IMG/VR virus record: IMGVR_UViG_3300023174_000554
Location: 1 to 27,192 of that record
DNA length: 27,192 bases
Direction: 5' to 3' (one strand)
DNA from: a virus
Shown here: piece by piece, positions 6,151 through 13,348 of the stretch
How positions within the stretch are numbered: the first letter of the stretch is position 1
How the letters are laid out: each line of letters begins with the position of its first letter
Position numbers and translations under genes: made by a program
The notes under the pieces: generated by a model
What the model was told of the DNA's origin: nothing
Seen by the model: the letters and a program-made list of their open reading frames with translations, nothing else
Databases searched by the model: none

Positions 6151-7532
6151 TTAGAACCTCCAGCACCAGATGTAACCAATGGTGCGCCCATCAATGCGTT
6201 TAATGCATCAATCATAGCTTGCATTGTCTTGCTTATTTCACCCTTCCAAGAATCACCCGCTTGATCTGCTGGCGCAGGAGCCATTCCACTACTAATAGCT
6301 TGTTTTTGAGCTACATTTGAAATTGCAACTTGCTCTGCACTCATTCCAGTTGCTTGAGCTTGAGCTTGTTCGGCAAGTGTTGGGGCTTGGGCGGCGGCCA
6401 CTTTCTCGGCCTCACGAACACGCATATCTTGTGCCGTTACTGGCGGCAATCCTTTTGCACTACGCTTTAAGTTTTCTTGTTTTGCTTGGTCTGCATAATA
6501 GGCGTCTTGAGTTTTAAAGTTTTCTTGTTTTGTTTGGCTTGCCCTTTGTTTTTGTGCCGCTTCCATTGCCGTTCGTCCAGCTTGTGATGAACCAAGCATA
6601 CCCCCACCAAATGATTTTGTAGCTTGAGCGGCCTTGTCCCCCTCTGCTTTTTGTCTTTGTATTACGGCTAATTGTGCTTGCATTGTTTGAAGTTTTGCTT
6701 GATCTAATGATCTTTCAGCTTTTTTAATAACAAGTTCGTCTTCTTTTGCATTTGCTACTTTAATAATTTGATCGTATTCTTTTTGTGCAAGTGCTTGTCG
6801 ATCCCTTGCAAGATGCAAATTATCACTTTCTTCACTTCCAAGTAAACCGGCATTTCTTAAAATTTTTGCTGAAATACCATCTTCTGCTTCAAATAATTTA
6901 TTTCGCAAAACAGATTTTTTATTAGATTGATCTAACCAATAAGCATCTTCCTCATTTTTTTTAACAATATCTTCAATTGCCTTAACTTGTTTCCGCCTTG
7001 TTTGAAGCATTGCAATTTGCTTATTGGCAATTTCAATGTTTGCTTCGTCCATAGACGAACCCAAATCCATGCCAGAGAACTTTTCAATTCCCTTGAGTAA
7101 TAGCCTTAATGGGTCAAATTTCTGTCCTTTTCTCTCCAGCTTATCTATTTCATCTTTAATTGTATCAATAGATGATTGAACCGCATCGGAAGTTGTTCCA
7201 GCAAATCCAGCATTAAAAGTTTTATCTAAACTTTTTCCTGTTGCTTGGGCTTCTGCTGAAACATCATATAATGCATCACCAAAAGCCATCGCACCTTTAA
7301 CAGCACCAACTCCAACCAATCCTAAAGTTCCGGCTCCAGCTAAACTCTTAAAGCCTTTGCCAAGGGCAGATGCCCCACTATTTGCAGATAACAAACTTTT
7401 TGCCAGTTCCTTAACCGAGGCATTTGCACCTTGTGCGCTTTTCCCAAGGTCACCCGTGCTCTTGGCGATCTTTTTCATGGATGCATCAGCGCCCGTGCTG
7501 TCTGCAACAATTTTAAATTTTAGTTCTTCCAT
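6147..7532 (-). CDS. Tape measure protein
   Basis: 461 residues, mostly alpha-helical and rich in Ala, Gln, Lys and Glu. The N-terminus (MEELKFKIVADSTGADASMK) is the usual tape-measure opening, in which an ADxxGADASMKK-type stretch leads into heptad-like helices. A Gly/Ala hydrophobic segment lies at about residues 64-88, and long charged coiled-coil regions cover roughly 110-350. It sits after the G/GT chaperone genes, separated by one gene, as expected. Tail length scales with this protein at about 1.5 angstrom per residue, so the tail would be about 70 nm, which is short for a siphovirus. It has no lytic or peptidase domain that I can see. Confidence 0.8.
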   Translation of the reverse strand: MEELKFKIVADSTGADASMKKIAKSTGDLGKSAQGANASVKELAKSLLSANSGASALGKGFKSLAGAGTLGLVGVGAVKGAMAFGDALYDVSAEAQATGKSLDKTFNAGFAGTTSDAVQSSIDTIKDEIDKLERKGQKFDPLRLLLKGIEKFSGMDLGSSMDEANIEIANKQIAMLQTRRKQVKAIEDIVKKNEEDAYWLDQSNKKSVLRNKLFEAEDGISAKILRNAGLLGSEESDNLHLARDRQALAQKEYDQIIKVANAKEDELVIKKAERSLDQAKLQTMQAQLAVIQRQKAEGDKAAQATKSFGGGMLGSSQAGRTAMEAAQKQRASQTKQENFKTQDAYYADQAKQENLKRSAKGLPPVTAQDMRVREAEKVAAAQAPTLAEQAQAQATGMSAEQVAISNVAQKQAISSGMAPAPADQAGDSWKGEISKTMQAMIDALNALMGAPLVTSGAGGSK

Positions 7533-7536
7533 TTTG

Positions 7537-8247
7537 TTATACCGCTTTAATTTTTCCTTTTATGCCATACCAATCTTTAGCAAGCCTTGGTATAATATAT
7601 TTATACATATTTTGAATTTCCGCTTTAATGCCCTTTACCAAGCCCGGCTTCCCAACCTCAACTGCCCCTGTTTTTGCCCTTGGTCTGCTTGGTTTATATC
7701 TGGTGTCTGCAATACCAGCTTTATTAAAGATTTCAGCAACAACAACACTTGCCGGAACTGCTGGTGTTCCGCCACCCAATTGCCTTTTTGTTTTTTCATT
7801 GGGAGTTGGTTCTTTGGGTTTAGTTTTAAATGCTTTAGCCGCATGAACCCAACCAATCCTTATCCACCTAGCAGAATTTGCCCGTCTATTTACAAACTTC
7901 TTTGAAAAACCAGTTGCCTTATTTTTTCCGAACTTTCCGCCAACTGGTTTAAGATTGGAGTTTTTTCTTTGCCAATTCATCAGTTTATACAAACCAACAA
8001 ATCTAGTGTCTCCACTTCTTTTTACTCCACCATCTTTTGTAATTGGCATGCTTACAAGTTGTTGCTTGATCTTTGCTGAAGCAACAGATTTTGTTGTTGT
8101 TGGTTCAGTAAATTGAGCCGATTTATAGGCTATATTTGCCATTTTTTCATTAATGGCTTCCGCCATAGTTTTCTTATTTAGACGCAAATAGAGGTCAAGC
8201 GCCTCATTAAATTGCTTGTCATTAAGAATTACGTGTTCAGCTATCAC
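7537..8247 (-). CDS. Unrecognised basic protein between tail chaperone and tape measure
   Basis: 236 residues, strongly basic: many Lys and Arg, with clusters such as FGKNKATGFSKKFVNRR and SRPRAKTG. The first 60 residues are helical (LNDKQFNEALDLYLRLNKK), the middle is Gly/Lys-rich and the C-terminus returns to a helix. It lies between the GT frameshift product and the tape measure, a place where lambda has no gene. It starts with GTG at 8247, with AGG 10 bases upstream; the next in-frame ATG lies well inside. It could be a minor tail or tail-completion protein. Nothing in the sequence identifies a family. Confidence 0.65.
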   Translation of the reverse strand: MIAEHVILNDKQFNEALDLYLRLNKKTMAEAINEKMANIAYKSAQFTEPTTTKSVASAKIKQQLVSMPITKDGGVKRSGDTRFVGLYKLMNWQRKNSNLKPVGGKFGKNKATGFSKKFVNRRANSARWIRIGWVHAAKAFKTKPKEPTPNEKTKRQLGGGTPAVPASVVVAEIFNKAGIADTRYKPSRPRAKTGAVEVGKPGLVKGIKAEIQNMYKYIIPRLAKDWYGIKGKIKAV

Positions 8248-8262
8248 AAATTTGACCTGTTG

Positions 8263-8849
8263 TTAAATGCCCATGATCGTATTTATGTGGGCAATATCAG
8301 ATACATTCATTGACCCCTTACGCCTACACTTTCTACCAGATGACCAGATAAAAAAGTGAGATGCTTGGCACATAAGAGACAATGGAACATTCCATAAAAT
8401 ATAATCAATGTTCCAACCTGTTTTTTCTGCCAGAGAGAACAAGAATGCTGAAGTTCCCCCCGGCGTTAGGCGTTTCCCAATTGTTCAGATGCTCCTGCTG
8501 TTGGGACAATTTCAACCTGTCCCTTGCTTGCTTCTTCTATAATGGAAGATGCTAGGGTTGTTGCTCTTTCCCTGTCCTCTTGTGTTTTATTGTCTGCCCA
8601 CAAAAACAATTTTTCTCTAAAAAGATTCTTGTTCCAAGCAAGTTTGATTGCCTCTTTTCTGTCTTTTGCGAGTTGAATATGCATATAAACAAAAGCCCAA
8701 ATAAAGTAAATTGAACTATCTTCATCGTCTCTAACCTGTAACAGCAAAAGCCTCGACCCCTCTGTGTATGGGGCTAACTTTTCGCCCATAAATTCCCGTT
8801 CTGGTGATACAAATGATGAATTAAGCTCTTCGTCTAATGTCATGCTCAT
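8263..8849 (-). CDS. Tail assembly chaperone GT, made by -1 frameshift
   Basis: If ribosomes slip back one base at GGGAAAC (8472-8478), the G reading frame continues for 69 more codons to a TAA at 8263-8265, giving about 195 residues. The extension has no stop in 69 codons and contains TGWNIDYILWNVPLSLMCQ, which resembles the T-domain pattern of lambda-like GT proteins. In lambda, GT is made at low frequency at GGGAAAG and binds the tape measure and tail tube protein to start tail assembly. No AUG or ribosome-binding site precedes the extension, so a separate gene is unlikely. The product is joined: residues 1-126 come from 8849-8472 and the rest from 8472-8263. Confidence 0.85.
8466..8849 (-). 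CDS. Tail assembly chaperone G
   Basis: 127 residues, acidic and largely helical, from an ATG at 8849 that overlaps the stop of the upstream gene. It starts MSMTLDEELNSSF and ends two codons after the slippery site. Several Trp and aromatic residues sit in the central helices (YFIWAFVYMHIQLA). Size, place two genes after the tail-tube-like protein, and the frameshift signal at its end all fit lambda gpG, which coats the tape measure during tail assembly. Sequence similarity to gpG itself is not evident. Confidence 0.8.
   Translation of the reverse strand: MSMTLDEELNSSFVSPEREFMGEKLAPYTEGSRLLLLQVRDDEDSSIYFIWAFVYMHIQLAKDRKEAIKLAWNKNLFREKLFLWADNKTQEDRERATTLASSIIEEASKGQVEIVPTAGASEQLGNA
8472..8478 (-). 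other. Programmed -1 frameshift site GGGAAAC
   Basis: In the G frame it reads TTG GGA AAC, the X XXY YYZ form. It lies one codon before the G stop codon (TAA at 8466-8468). Both tRNAs can re-pair in the -1 frame (GGG and AAA). A GC-rich stretch with six G follows, but I see no clear stem-loop or pseudoknot. Confidence 0.85.
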
Positions 8850-9223
8850 AAGTGTTTTAATATCGCTTTCTTTAGTTCTGGCTTTGCATTTTCAGCAACA
8901 AACAATGTTTGATTTCCACGCTTAATAACTCTTATCGGTTCTGCCCTTTTAACCAAACCAAGCAGAGTTTCACGATTTTCTAGAGCGGCACGAATATATC
9001 TAATGGGTGATTCTATGTCACTTTGCATATCTGCCCAACTTCTTTCCATTTCTGCTCTAGCTTTATCTCCAGCACCATTAGATTCAAACCAAAAAGTTAC
9101 TTGGCGACGCCCGTCCTCAAAAATTTGATAGGTTACAGGGTCAATTGCTCTTGGCTTGGCACCGTAAGTCGCCACAGCAGAAGCGACTTTAATGTTTGTT
9201 GTTCCCCAGAATGCTTCAGACAT
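8846..9223 (-). CDS. Unrecognised tail-region protein
   Basis: 125 residues. The first half has a Trp and beta-like stretches (MSEAFWGTTNIKVASAVATYG, QIFEDGRRQVTFWFES). The middle is a charged helix (KARAEMERSWADMQSDIES), and the end is helical and basic. It lies between the tail-tube-like gene and the tail chaperones, where lambda has no gene. The last codons overlap the start of the chaperone gene by four bases (ATGA). It could be a minor tail component. No family is recognised. The leader carries the GAAATCCT motif and no clear SD. Confidence 0.65.
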   Translation of the reverse strand: MSEAFWGTTNIKVASAVATYGAKPRAIDPVTYQIFEDGRRQVTFWFESNGAGDKARAEMERSWADMQSDIESPIRYIRAALENRETLLGLVKRAEPIRVIKRGNQTLFVAENAKPELKKAILKHL

Positions 9224-9229
9224 TTTTAA

Positions 9230-9237
9230 AGGATTTC
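9230..9237 (-). promoter_or_regulatory. GAAATCCT motif before the start at 9223
   Basis: It ends six bases before the ATG. The leader otherwise holds a short hairpin (9244-9258) and no purine-rich SD. Confidence 0.4.
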
Positions 9238-9243
9238 AGAAAG

Positions 9244-9258
9244 AGGGTTAGAACCCCT
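9244..9258 (-). terminator. Weak hairpin after the tail-tube-like gene
   Basis: On the minus strand AGGGGTTCTAACCCT can fold into a 4-5 bp stem and is followed by CTTTCT, not a clean T run. It lies just after the stop at 9260-9262. It may slow transcription or protect the 3' end of an abundant message, but it is much weaker than the terminator at 17106-17137. Confidence 0.3.
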
Positions 9259-9259
9259 A

Positions 9260-9607
9260 TTAAGTTACGTTAGGATAACCGGTAGCAGAAATATCTACGG
9301 TAATAAAACCATCATTTGATTTATTGATGGTTATAGAATCAATCCTAGTGGAGCCTGTGGTTTGTGCGGCATTAGCGATTGAGATTGCACCACCAGCAGA
9401 AGTAGAGGTAAATGCAGTTGTAGTGGTTAGAGAAAGAGAATAGGCAGTTGTTGCATTGTAATAAGCAATTCCAACAATGTCGCCCACGTTATTGCGAACT
9501 TCATTTTTTTCAACATTTCTTGCTTCAGAAAATGACTGAACAAGCCCACCAGTTTCAGTTGTTATTCCGAAGGTTAAGTTAGCATATCCAATTGTTACGG
9601 CGGCCAT
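9260..9607 (-). CDS. Tail-tube-like protein
   Basis: 115 residues, rich in Thr, Ala, Ser, Ile and Val, predicted all-beta. Early in the protein the sequence EKNEVRNNVGDIVGIAYYN followed by ATTAYSLSL resembles small phage tail-tube proteins, where a charged hairpin 'xEVRNxxGDxVxxAxYN' precedes the strands of the tube barrel. It sits just before the chaperones, as lambda V precedes G/T, and is preceded by the strong AAAGGA ribosome-binding site expected for an abundant virion protein. Length is short for gpV but fits minimal tubes. The family is recognised by pattern, not by search. Confidence 0.65.
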   Translation of the reverse strand: MAAVTIGYANLTFGITTETGGLVQSFSEARNVEKNEVRNNVGDIVGIAYYNATTAYSLSLTTTTAFTSTSAGGAISIANAAQTTGSTRIDSITINKSNDGFITVDISATGYPNVT

Positions 9608-9623
9608 AGTATTTAATCCTTTC

Positions 9624-9629
9624 TGTCAA
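9624..9629 (-). promoter_or_regulatory. TTGACA start-associated motif (gene at 9607)
   Basis: It lies 16 bases before the ATG, directly before GAAAGGA. The following AAAGGATTAAATAC is also found before the decoration-protein start at 18537. Confidence 0.5.
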
Positions 9630-9630
9630 G

Positions 9631-9864
9631 TTATGGTTTTGATAGGAATTTACTCTTGATAATTTCCCACCCAATAGTGAAAAGAAAGCCAGCAACAGCA
9701 ACCATGCCAAGCATTCGATGCTTCAATACCTCTAATGCGCTAACCCTATTTACAAGATCGGCATATCTAGAAAGACTCATTTCAAGCATTGTGGAAATGT
9801 TCTTTTGACGTTCTTCCATCCGAGCAAGCCTTTCCTTAATCTCGCTAGTGTCATTCTCACTCAT
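9631..9864 (-). CDS. Coiled-coil membrane protein, holin-like
   Basis: 77 residues. An acidic, polar N-terminal half (MSENDTSEIKERLARMEER) forms a predicted coiled coil to about residue 45. It is followed by one hydrophobic helix (MLGMVAVAGFLFTIGWEII) and a basic tail ending KSKFLSKP. This is the layout of XhlA/hemolysin-type small phage membrane proteins, which work with holins. It lies in the neck/tail region, far from the lysis block, so it could also be an assembly or superinfection factor. The ATG at 9864 overlaps the stop of the preceding small gene. Confidence 0.6.
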   Translation of the reverse strand: MSENDTSEIKERLARMEERQKNISTMLEMSLSRYADLVNRVSALEVLKHRMLGMVAVAGFLFTIGWEIIKSKFLSKP

Positions 9865-10010
9865 AGTTTTGCTCCTGCTTCTGTAACTCTAATAAACCAT
9901 TCTCCATCTTTATTTTGATATGGCTCAATAAATCCTTCGTCAAAAAGGTATGATAATGCCTTAATTTTTTCTTCATCAGATACTTTAGCCCAATCAACAT
10001 CCCTGCTCAT
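9861..10010 (-). CDS. 49-residue winged-helix-like protein
   Basis: A small frame from an ATG at 10010 that overlaps the stop of the lipoprotein gene, and that in turn overlaps the next start (both ATGA). The residues KIKALSYLFDEGFIEPYQ, then DGEWFIRVTEAGAKL, look like the last helix and wing of a winged-helix domain of the kind that ends 'W-x-x-T-E-x-G'. It would be only the recognition half of such a domain. Its place in a chain of coupled small genes supports expression. The function is unknown. Confidence 0.6.
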   Translation of the reverse strand: MSRDVDWAKVSDEEKIKALSYLFDEGFIEPYQNKDGEWFIRVTEAGAKL

Positions 10011-10150
10011 AGAGACCCCTTTGAAGCTCTTTCAACATCTCCCATTGTGGGTGTTTCTGGGTATTTACTAGGGCAATTGTCTGTCTGTATTTGAACGGGT
10101 GAGCACGAGCAAACCACAAAAGCTAATGCAATAAATATAATAGTTTTCAT
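10007..10150 (-). CDS. Small lipoprotein
   Basis: 47 residues from an ATG at 10150 that overlaps the stop of the upstream gene (ATGA). The N-terminus MKTIIFIALAFVVCSCSPVQ has a hydrophobic core followed by a weak lipobox V-C-S-C, so Cys16 would be lipidated. The mature part is short, Pro/Thr-rich and acidic at the end. An in-frame extension to 10192 would add 14 residues that spoil the signal peptide and overlap the upstream gene. It could be a second Rz1-like spanin subunit or a lipoprotein that blocks superinfection. No family is recognised. Confidence 0.6.
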   Translation of the reverse strand: MKTIIFIALAFVVCSCSPVQIQTDNCPSKYPETPTMGDVERASKGSL

Positions 10151-10569
10151 TGCGGTGTTGCATAAACATTTAGTGTTAAGCCTCTTTGCCATGCCCTTTT
10201 GTCTGCTCTAATCGTTGGGTTTTGGCTTATAATTCTAGCCATGTGAACCCTTGTGGACACTATAACATTTTGCAATTTTGTGGTTAGTGTAGGGGTTTCA
10301 GAGTAAAAAGCCTCAAAAATACTACAATATGCAGAATCAAAGGATGCTTGGCTTATTTTTGCCGATGTATCTGAATAAATTACATCTACATTTAAATCAT
10401 AAACTCCACTATAAGGAATTATGAGTTGCGAGTTTATTGAGCAAGTAATTGCTACAAATGGAAATAGCCTAGCACCAACCCTGTTTGTTGTATAAAGATT
10501 AAGTCCAGAAACACCAGTTAAAAGGCTTGAAACTGCATCCTCTACCCGAAGCTGTGTTGATTGGCTCAT
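10147..10569 (-). CDS. Neck/tail-completion protein, tandem paralogue B
   Basis: 140 residues. It shares its layout with the gene immediately upstream: an N-terminal helix followed by G-[LV]-N-[LF]-[YF]-T-[TS], an AR-x-[LF]-P motif, a [PI]-[YF]-SGV motif near residue 53, a helix with [FA]-D-[SA], and a C-terminus with R-x-W and a beta strand ending TA-type. The pair arose by tandem duplication. The place between capsid and tail-tube genes fits tail-terminator or head-tail joining proteins (lambda Z and U), but neither is recognised by sequence. It starts at ATG 10569, overlapping the upstream stop. Confidence 0.6.
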   Translation of the reverse strand: MSQSTQLRVEDAVSSLLTGVSGLNLYTTNRVGARLFPFVAITCSINSQLIIPYSGVYDLNVDVIYSDTSAKISQASFDSAYCSIFEAFYSETPTLTTKLQNVIVSTRVHMARIISQNPTIRADKRAWQRGLTLNVYATPQ

Positions 10570-10982
10570 TTTTTAGCAGTTGCAGTTATGTCCAAGGTAA
10601 TTTCCTTATTCCAAGTCCTATTAACAGAAATGATGCTTGGGCTTTCTGCTATTACATTTGCAATATAACAAGTGATATTAGAGTTGCTGGTAATATAACT
10701 AGCCAAATCTGGGCTTCTGTATAGTTGAGCCATTATGCTTTGAAACTTTGCATCAAATTCTGTCCTAGAAATTGTATCTGCTCTAGCTGTATATGTAAGG
10801 CTTGATGGGGTTTTAAATACCCCGCTAAATGGTGTTATTTCCTCTGAACCAATTGAGGATTTAGCAACCACATTTGGAAGCGTTCTAGCTGTGCCACGTT
10901 CACTTGTAAAAAAATTTACCCCTGTTACTGCGGAGATGGCATTGAGTAGGGCAGACTCAACCTCTCTCTCTATGGATGCCAT
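10566..10982 (-). CDS. Neck/tail-completion protein, tandem paralogue A
   Basis: 138 residues, with a helical N-terminus (MASIEREVESALLNAIS), then TGVNFFTSERGTART, the ITPFSGVF motif, a charged helix with ISRTEFDAKFQSI, and a beta C-terminus with VNRTWNKEITLDI. The parts match paralogue B one by one. Mixed alpha/beta proteins of this size between head and tail genes are typical tail terminators or neck proteins. Two diverged copies may serve different ring positions or form a hetero-oligomer. The start overlaps the upstream stop as TAATG. Confidence 0.6.
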   Translation of the reverse strand: MASIEREVESALLNAISAVTGVNFFTSERGTARTLPNVVAKSSIGSEEITPFSGVFKTPSSLTYTARADTISRTEFDAKFQSIMAQLYRSPDLASYITSNSNITCYIANVIAESPSIISVNRTWNKEITLDITATAKK

Positions 10983-11299
10983 TAGGTCGTGATGTCCGCT
11001 AATTCAATAGTGTAAGAAACATCATCGGTTGCCCTGCTAAATGCGGCAATCATTCTTTCAATTCCAGAAACCGAACAAAGTTGGCCTATTGATGGGGCTG
11101 AAATAGATGATGATTTAACTACCAAACTTTGTGTAACTTTAATTATATCTCCACCAATATCTAATTCTTGAGCAGTTCCAAGGTCTGTAACACTTGCTGA
11201 AACCGCTGAAGAACCCAATCCTGTGACACTAGCCCACAGGTCTCCGATCATGTAGGTTAAATCCGTGGATAGATAGGTTGTGTCAATTGTTCCAGACAT
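10982..11299 (-). CDS. Unrecognised neck-region protein
   Basis: 105 residues, rich in Ser, Thr, Ile and Val, predicted beta-rich. It has a central stretch with LGTAQELDIGGDIIKV and a C-terminus SYTIELADI. It begins the neck block after the modification cassette and is coupled to the two paralogous genes that follow. A head-tail joining role (lambda FI/FII position) is plausible from place and size, but not shown. The start is the ATG at 11299, with AAAAGG only two bases upstream. A 17-base stretch encoding LGTAQ is identical to one in the partial gene at the left edge. Confidence 0.55.
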   Translation of the reverse strand: MSGTIDTTYLSTDLTYMIGDLWASVTGLGSSAVSASVTDLGTAQELDIGGDIIKVTQSLVVKSSSISAPSIGQLCSVSGIERMIAAFSRATDDVSYTIELADITT

Positions 11300-11312
11300 A
11301 ACCTTTTAGGTG

Positions 11313-11318
11313 TGTCAA
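11313..11318 (-). promoter_or_regulatory. TTGACA start-associated motif (gene at 11299)
   Basis: It lies 13 bases before the ATG and contains the TGA stop codon of the GT9-like gene. A second copy at 11281-11286, inside codons 5-6 of the same gene, is the only copy in the window not before a start. Confidence 0.45.
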
Positions 11319-11986
11319 TCAGCTTTTATAAGTCCGTCAAAGTCCCAAACATTATCGGCCTCAAACCCATTTCTTTGAGGGAAAAACATCGTTTCTTTCC
11401 CCTGCCTAACTGCGGAAGCCAATATCATTGGCGAACTATTGATTCCCCAGAAATTCTCTGCCCCCCGGATAGCCCTTGCCATCTCCGCAACGCTTGGAGC
11501 CGTGTAGGTGTCTAGCCCTTGAATCTTAATATCTGGCGGAGTTAGCACATAGAAGTTGTCTTTCCCAAGTTGTTGCCTTGCGTCCTTAATGATTAAAAGA
11601 GGATTGCGGTAGTCGCTTTGGCTTGCTCCAAATGGAGCAACTAGATTGTATGTTTCTGGAAGTCCTTTTGCTGGCTTTTCGTCTAGCTTATCAAGAATAA
11701 TCTTTGTCTTTTCTGCATCCTTGATTTCTGGGCGATCATAAACAAAATCGTGCCAAGGCTTACGGCTTGCCCTAAAAGCATCGTAACGATTAGGCCAAAT
11801 CTGCAAGTCTATTTGATCGCCTTGGTTGCCTTTCTTGCAATAGGATACCATTTCAAAAACACCCTCGTATTGATCATAGCAATCAATAAAAACTTCATTC
11901 CCACGATCTGCCAATAACTTTGCGGCTGGCAAGCACCGAAGCACATCCCCTAGCCTTTCTTTATATATGATAGTTTTAGCAGTCAT
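11315..11986 (-). CDS. GT9/heptosyltransferase-like glycosyltransferase (short)
   Basis: 223 residues from the ATG at 11986, which overlaps the end of the upstream gene. The N-terminus ends a strand with RLGDVLRCLPAAKLLADRG, close to the 'xxGDxLxxLPxxxxLxxxxxxxV' opening of ADP-heptose:LPS heptosyltransferases (GT-B fold). A C-terminal segment ENFWGINSSPMILASAVRQG resembles the 'xxGxxSxxxHLAxAxxxP' sugar-nucleotide site of that family, with the usual His replaced. GT9 enzymes normally have about 320-350 residues, so this is a shortened form that may lack part of the N-terminal domain. It probably transfers a sugar to a glycan or protein. Acceptor and donor are unknown. Confidence 0.6.
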   Translation of the reverse strand: MTAKTIIYKERLGDVLRCLPAAKLLADRGNEVFIDCYDQYEGVFEMVSYCKKGNQGDQIDLQIWPNRYDAFRASRKPWHDFVYDRPEIKDAEKTKIILDKLDEKPAKGLPETYNLVAPFGASQSDYRNPLLIIKDARQQLGKDNFYVLTPPDIKIQGLDTYTAPSVAEMARAIRGAENFWGINSSPMILASAVRQGKETMFFPQRNGFEADNVWDFDGLIKAD

Positions 11987-12743
11987 CAGCAACGCTTTTA
12001 TCTGCTATAAATGGCATATAATCTGCAAGCCTTACCGGCCCCTGTGTTTCTTGTAGCTTTTCCCATCCCTCTACAAGCCCTTTATATCCATAGAAATCTT
12101 CTTTAAATTGCACCTGTTCTTTTGTTGCGTATGCAAAATGTTCAAAGGTTAAACCCCATGCCTCGGTCATTCCTCTTGGAATCATAAGTCCATTTACATT
12201 TAGCTTGGGAGGTTCATGACTTACAAACTCAATGCCTTTACCCCACTTCCAAGCTCTAAACCATTCATACCAGTTCGACCCAAAACCCTGTTTTGTTACA
12301 ACTTTTTTGTTTTGCCCAACATAATAATTGCAATGGAACTGCATAGCTCGCCCTTCCTCGCACCCTTTTAAATGTCCATAAATTGCGTCTATCTGATCTG
12401 CTCTCCACATTTCATCTGCATCCACTTCCATAACCACACCCTTTTCTACTCCATGCAAAGCCTCCTTAATCATTTCTAATTTTCCTGCAAATGGTTTTGC
12501 TTGCCAATATACTGAAACATTCGGCTGGTTAATACTATTTAGGTATTCGTGTGTTCCATCCACGCTTACGAAATTCTTGTGGTATTTTTCTGGAACTTGC
12601 TTGCACCAGCGGGTGCATCCCAGAGGTTCTGAAACTCCCTCTACAATACGCCATTGCCAAGGAATCTTTAGCTTCTTGAACTCATCGAGATGCCGATTGA
12701 TATAGGGCATCCCATTAAGAACGATGGTAAAGATTGTTAGCAC
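11976..12743 (-). CDS. GT-A type glycosyltransferase
   Basis: 255 residues. A DxD-type metal-binding motif sits in VVMEVDADEMW (Asp108, Asp110), after a Rossmann-like N-terminus (MLTIFTIVLNGMPYINRHLD) in the style of family-2 transferases. The second half has several Trp and Tyr (GSNWYEWFRAWKWGKG), which may form an acceptor site. The start is GTG at 12743, seven bases before the upstream stop, so the genes overlap. It is likely to transfer a sugar from a nucleotide donor to a glycan or protein. The target is unknown. Confidence 0.75.
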   Translation of the reverse strand: MLTIFTIVLNGMPYINRHLDEFKKLKIPWQWRIVEGVSEPLGCTRWCKQVPEKYHKNFVSVDGTHEYLNSINQPNVSVYWQAKPFAGKLEMIKEALHGVEKGVVMEVDADEMWRADQIDAIYGHLKGCEEGRAMQFHCNYYVGQNKKVVTKQGFGSNWYEWFRAWKWGKGIEFVSHEPPKLNVNGLMIPRGMTEAWGLTFEHFAYATKEQVQFKEDFYGYKGLVEGWEKLQETQGPVRLADYMPFIADKSVADDC

Positions 12744-13348
12744 AATTCAAAAATGGCGGCACCATTTCGCACCGACCAATCCTCCCAAAGCAATTTTCCA
12801 AATAGGCTTAACTTATGATAGTTTTTCCAGTTTTTAATGTCGTTGGTGTCGTCTAATGCTATAATTGTTTTCTTTGCCAAGAACGGCCTAACACAACGAA
12901 GTTCTGCTTCTCCAGAAAAAGGAGAACCATCAATAAGCACAAAATCAAAATTCACATTATATTTAAAGTTAATATCTTCGATTGAATTAGTCTGATATGA
13001 TTTAGCAGTTTCAACACACTCATCATGCCATCCTAAAACCATTTGTAGTGGGTATTGATTAAGGTTGGTTTTAGTTGTGCGATAGAACTCTGCAACATCT
13101 TGTTTATTCATCCATAAATCAGACACAACTGCTGTTCCTTGCACAGATACGCCACCCTTTGCCTCTAAATTCATGCGATGACGCCCAATCCGATCTGGAT
13201 GGTTTTCAATAGAAAAGAGTTTATCTGTTAGAATGCATTGAGTGGAACCGTCTCCAGTTCCGCCGCCAATCTCTAGCCCAATACCAAGACCCTTGGTATA
13301 TTTTGCCAATGCTTCACCAAATGAATCGTTAATGGTTACTTCTTGCAT
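12737..13348 (-). CDS. SAM-dependent methyltransferase
   Basis: 203 residues with the class I SAM fold: motif I LGIGLEIGGGTGDGST (residues about 20-35), an acidic residue at the end of the next strand (SIENHPDR) that would bind the ribose, and FDFVLIDGSPFSGEAEL further on, typical of O-methyltransferases of the Methyltransf_24 group. C-terminal residues include TIIALDDTND. It lies between two glycosyltransferases, so methylation of a sugar is plausible. The ATG at 13348 has AGAGGAAA 7-9 bases upstream, a good SD. It overlaps the upstream gene by 13 bases. Confidence 0.8.
   Translation of the reverse strand: MQEVTINDSFGEALAKYTKGLGIGLEIGGGTGDGSTQCILTDKLFSIENHPDRIGRHRMNLEAKGGVSVQGTAVVSDLWMNKQDVAEFYRTTKTNLNQYPLQMVLGWHDECVETAKSYQTNSIEDINFKYNVNFDFVLIDGSPFSGEAELRCVRPFLAKKTIIALDDTNDIKNWKNYHKLSLFGKLLWEDWSVRNGAAIFELC

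Noticed and set aside
11166-11182. 17-base identical stretch shared with 63-79
   Set aside because: Both copies encode LGTAQ in frame. A 17-base match has a low chance probability, but no wider similarity surrounds it, so I did not list it as a repeat.
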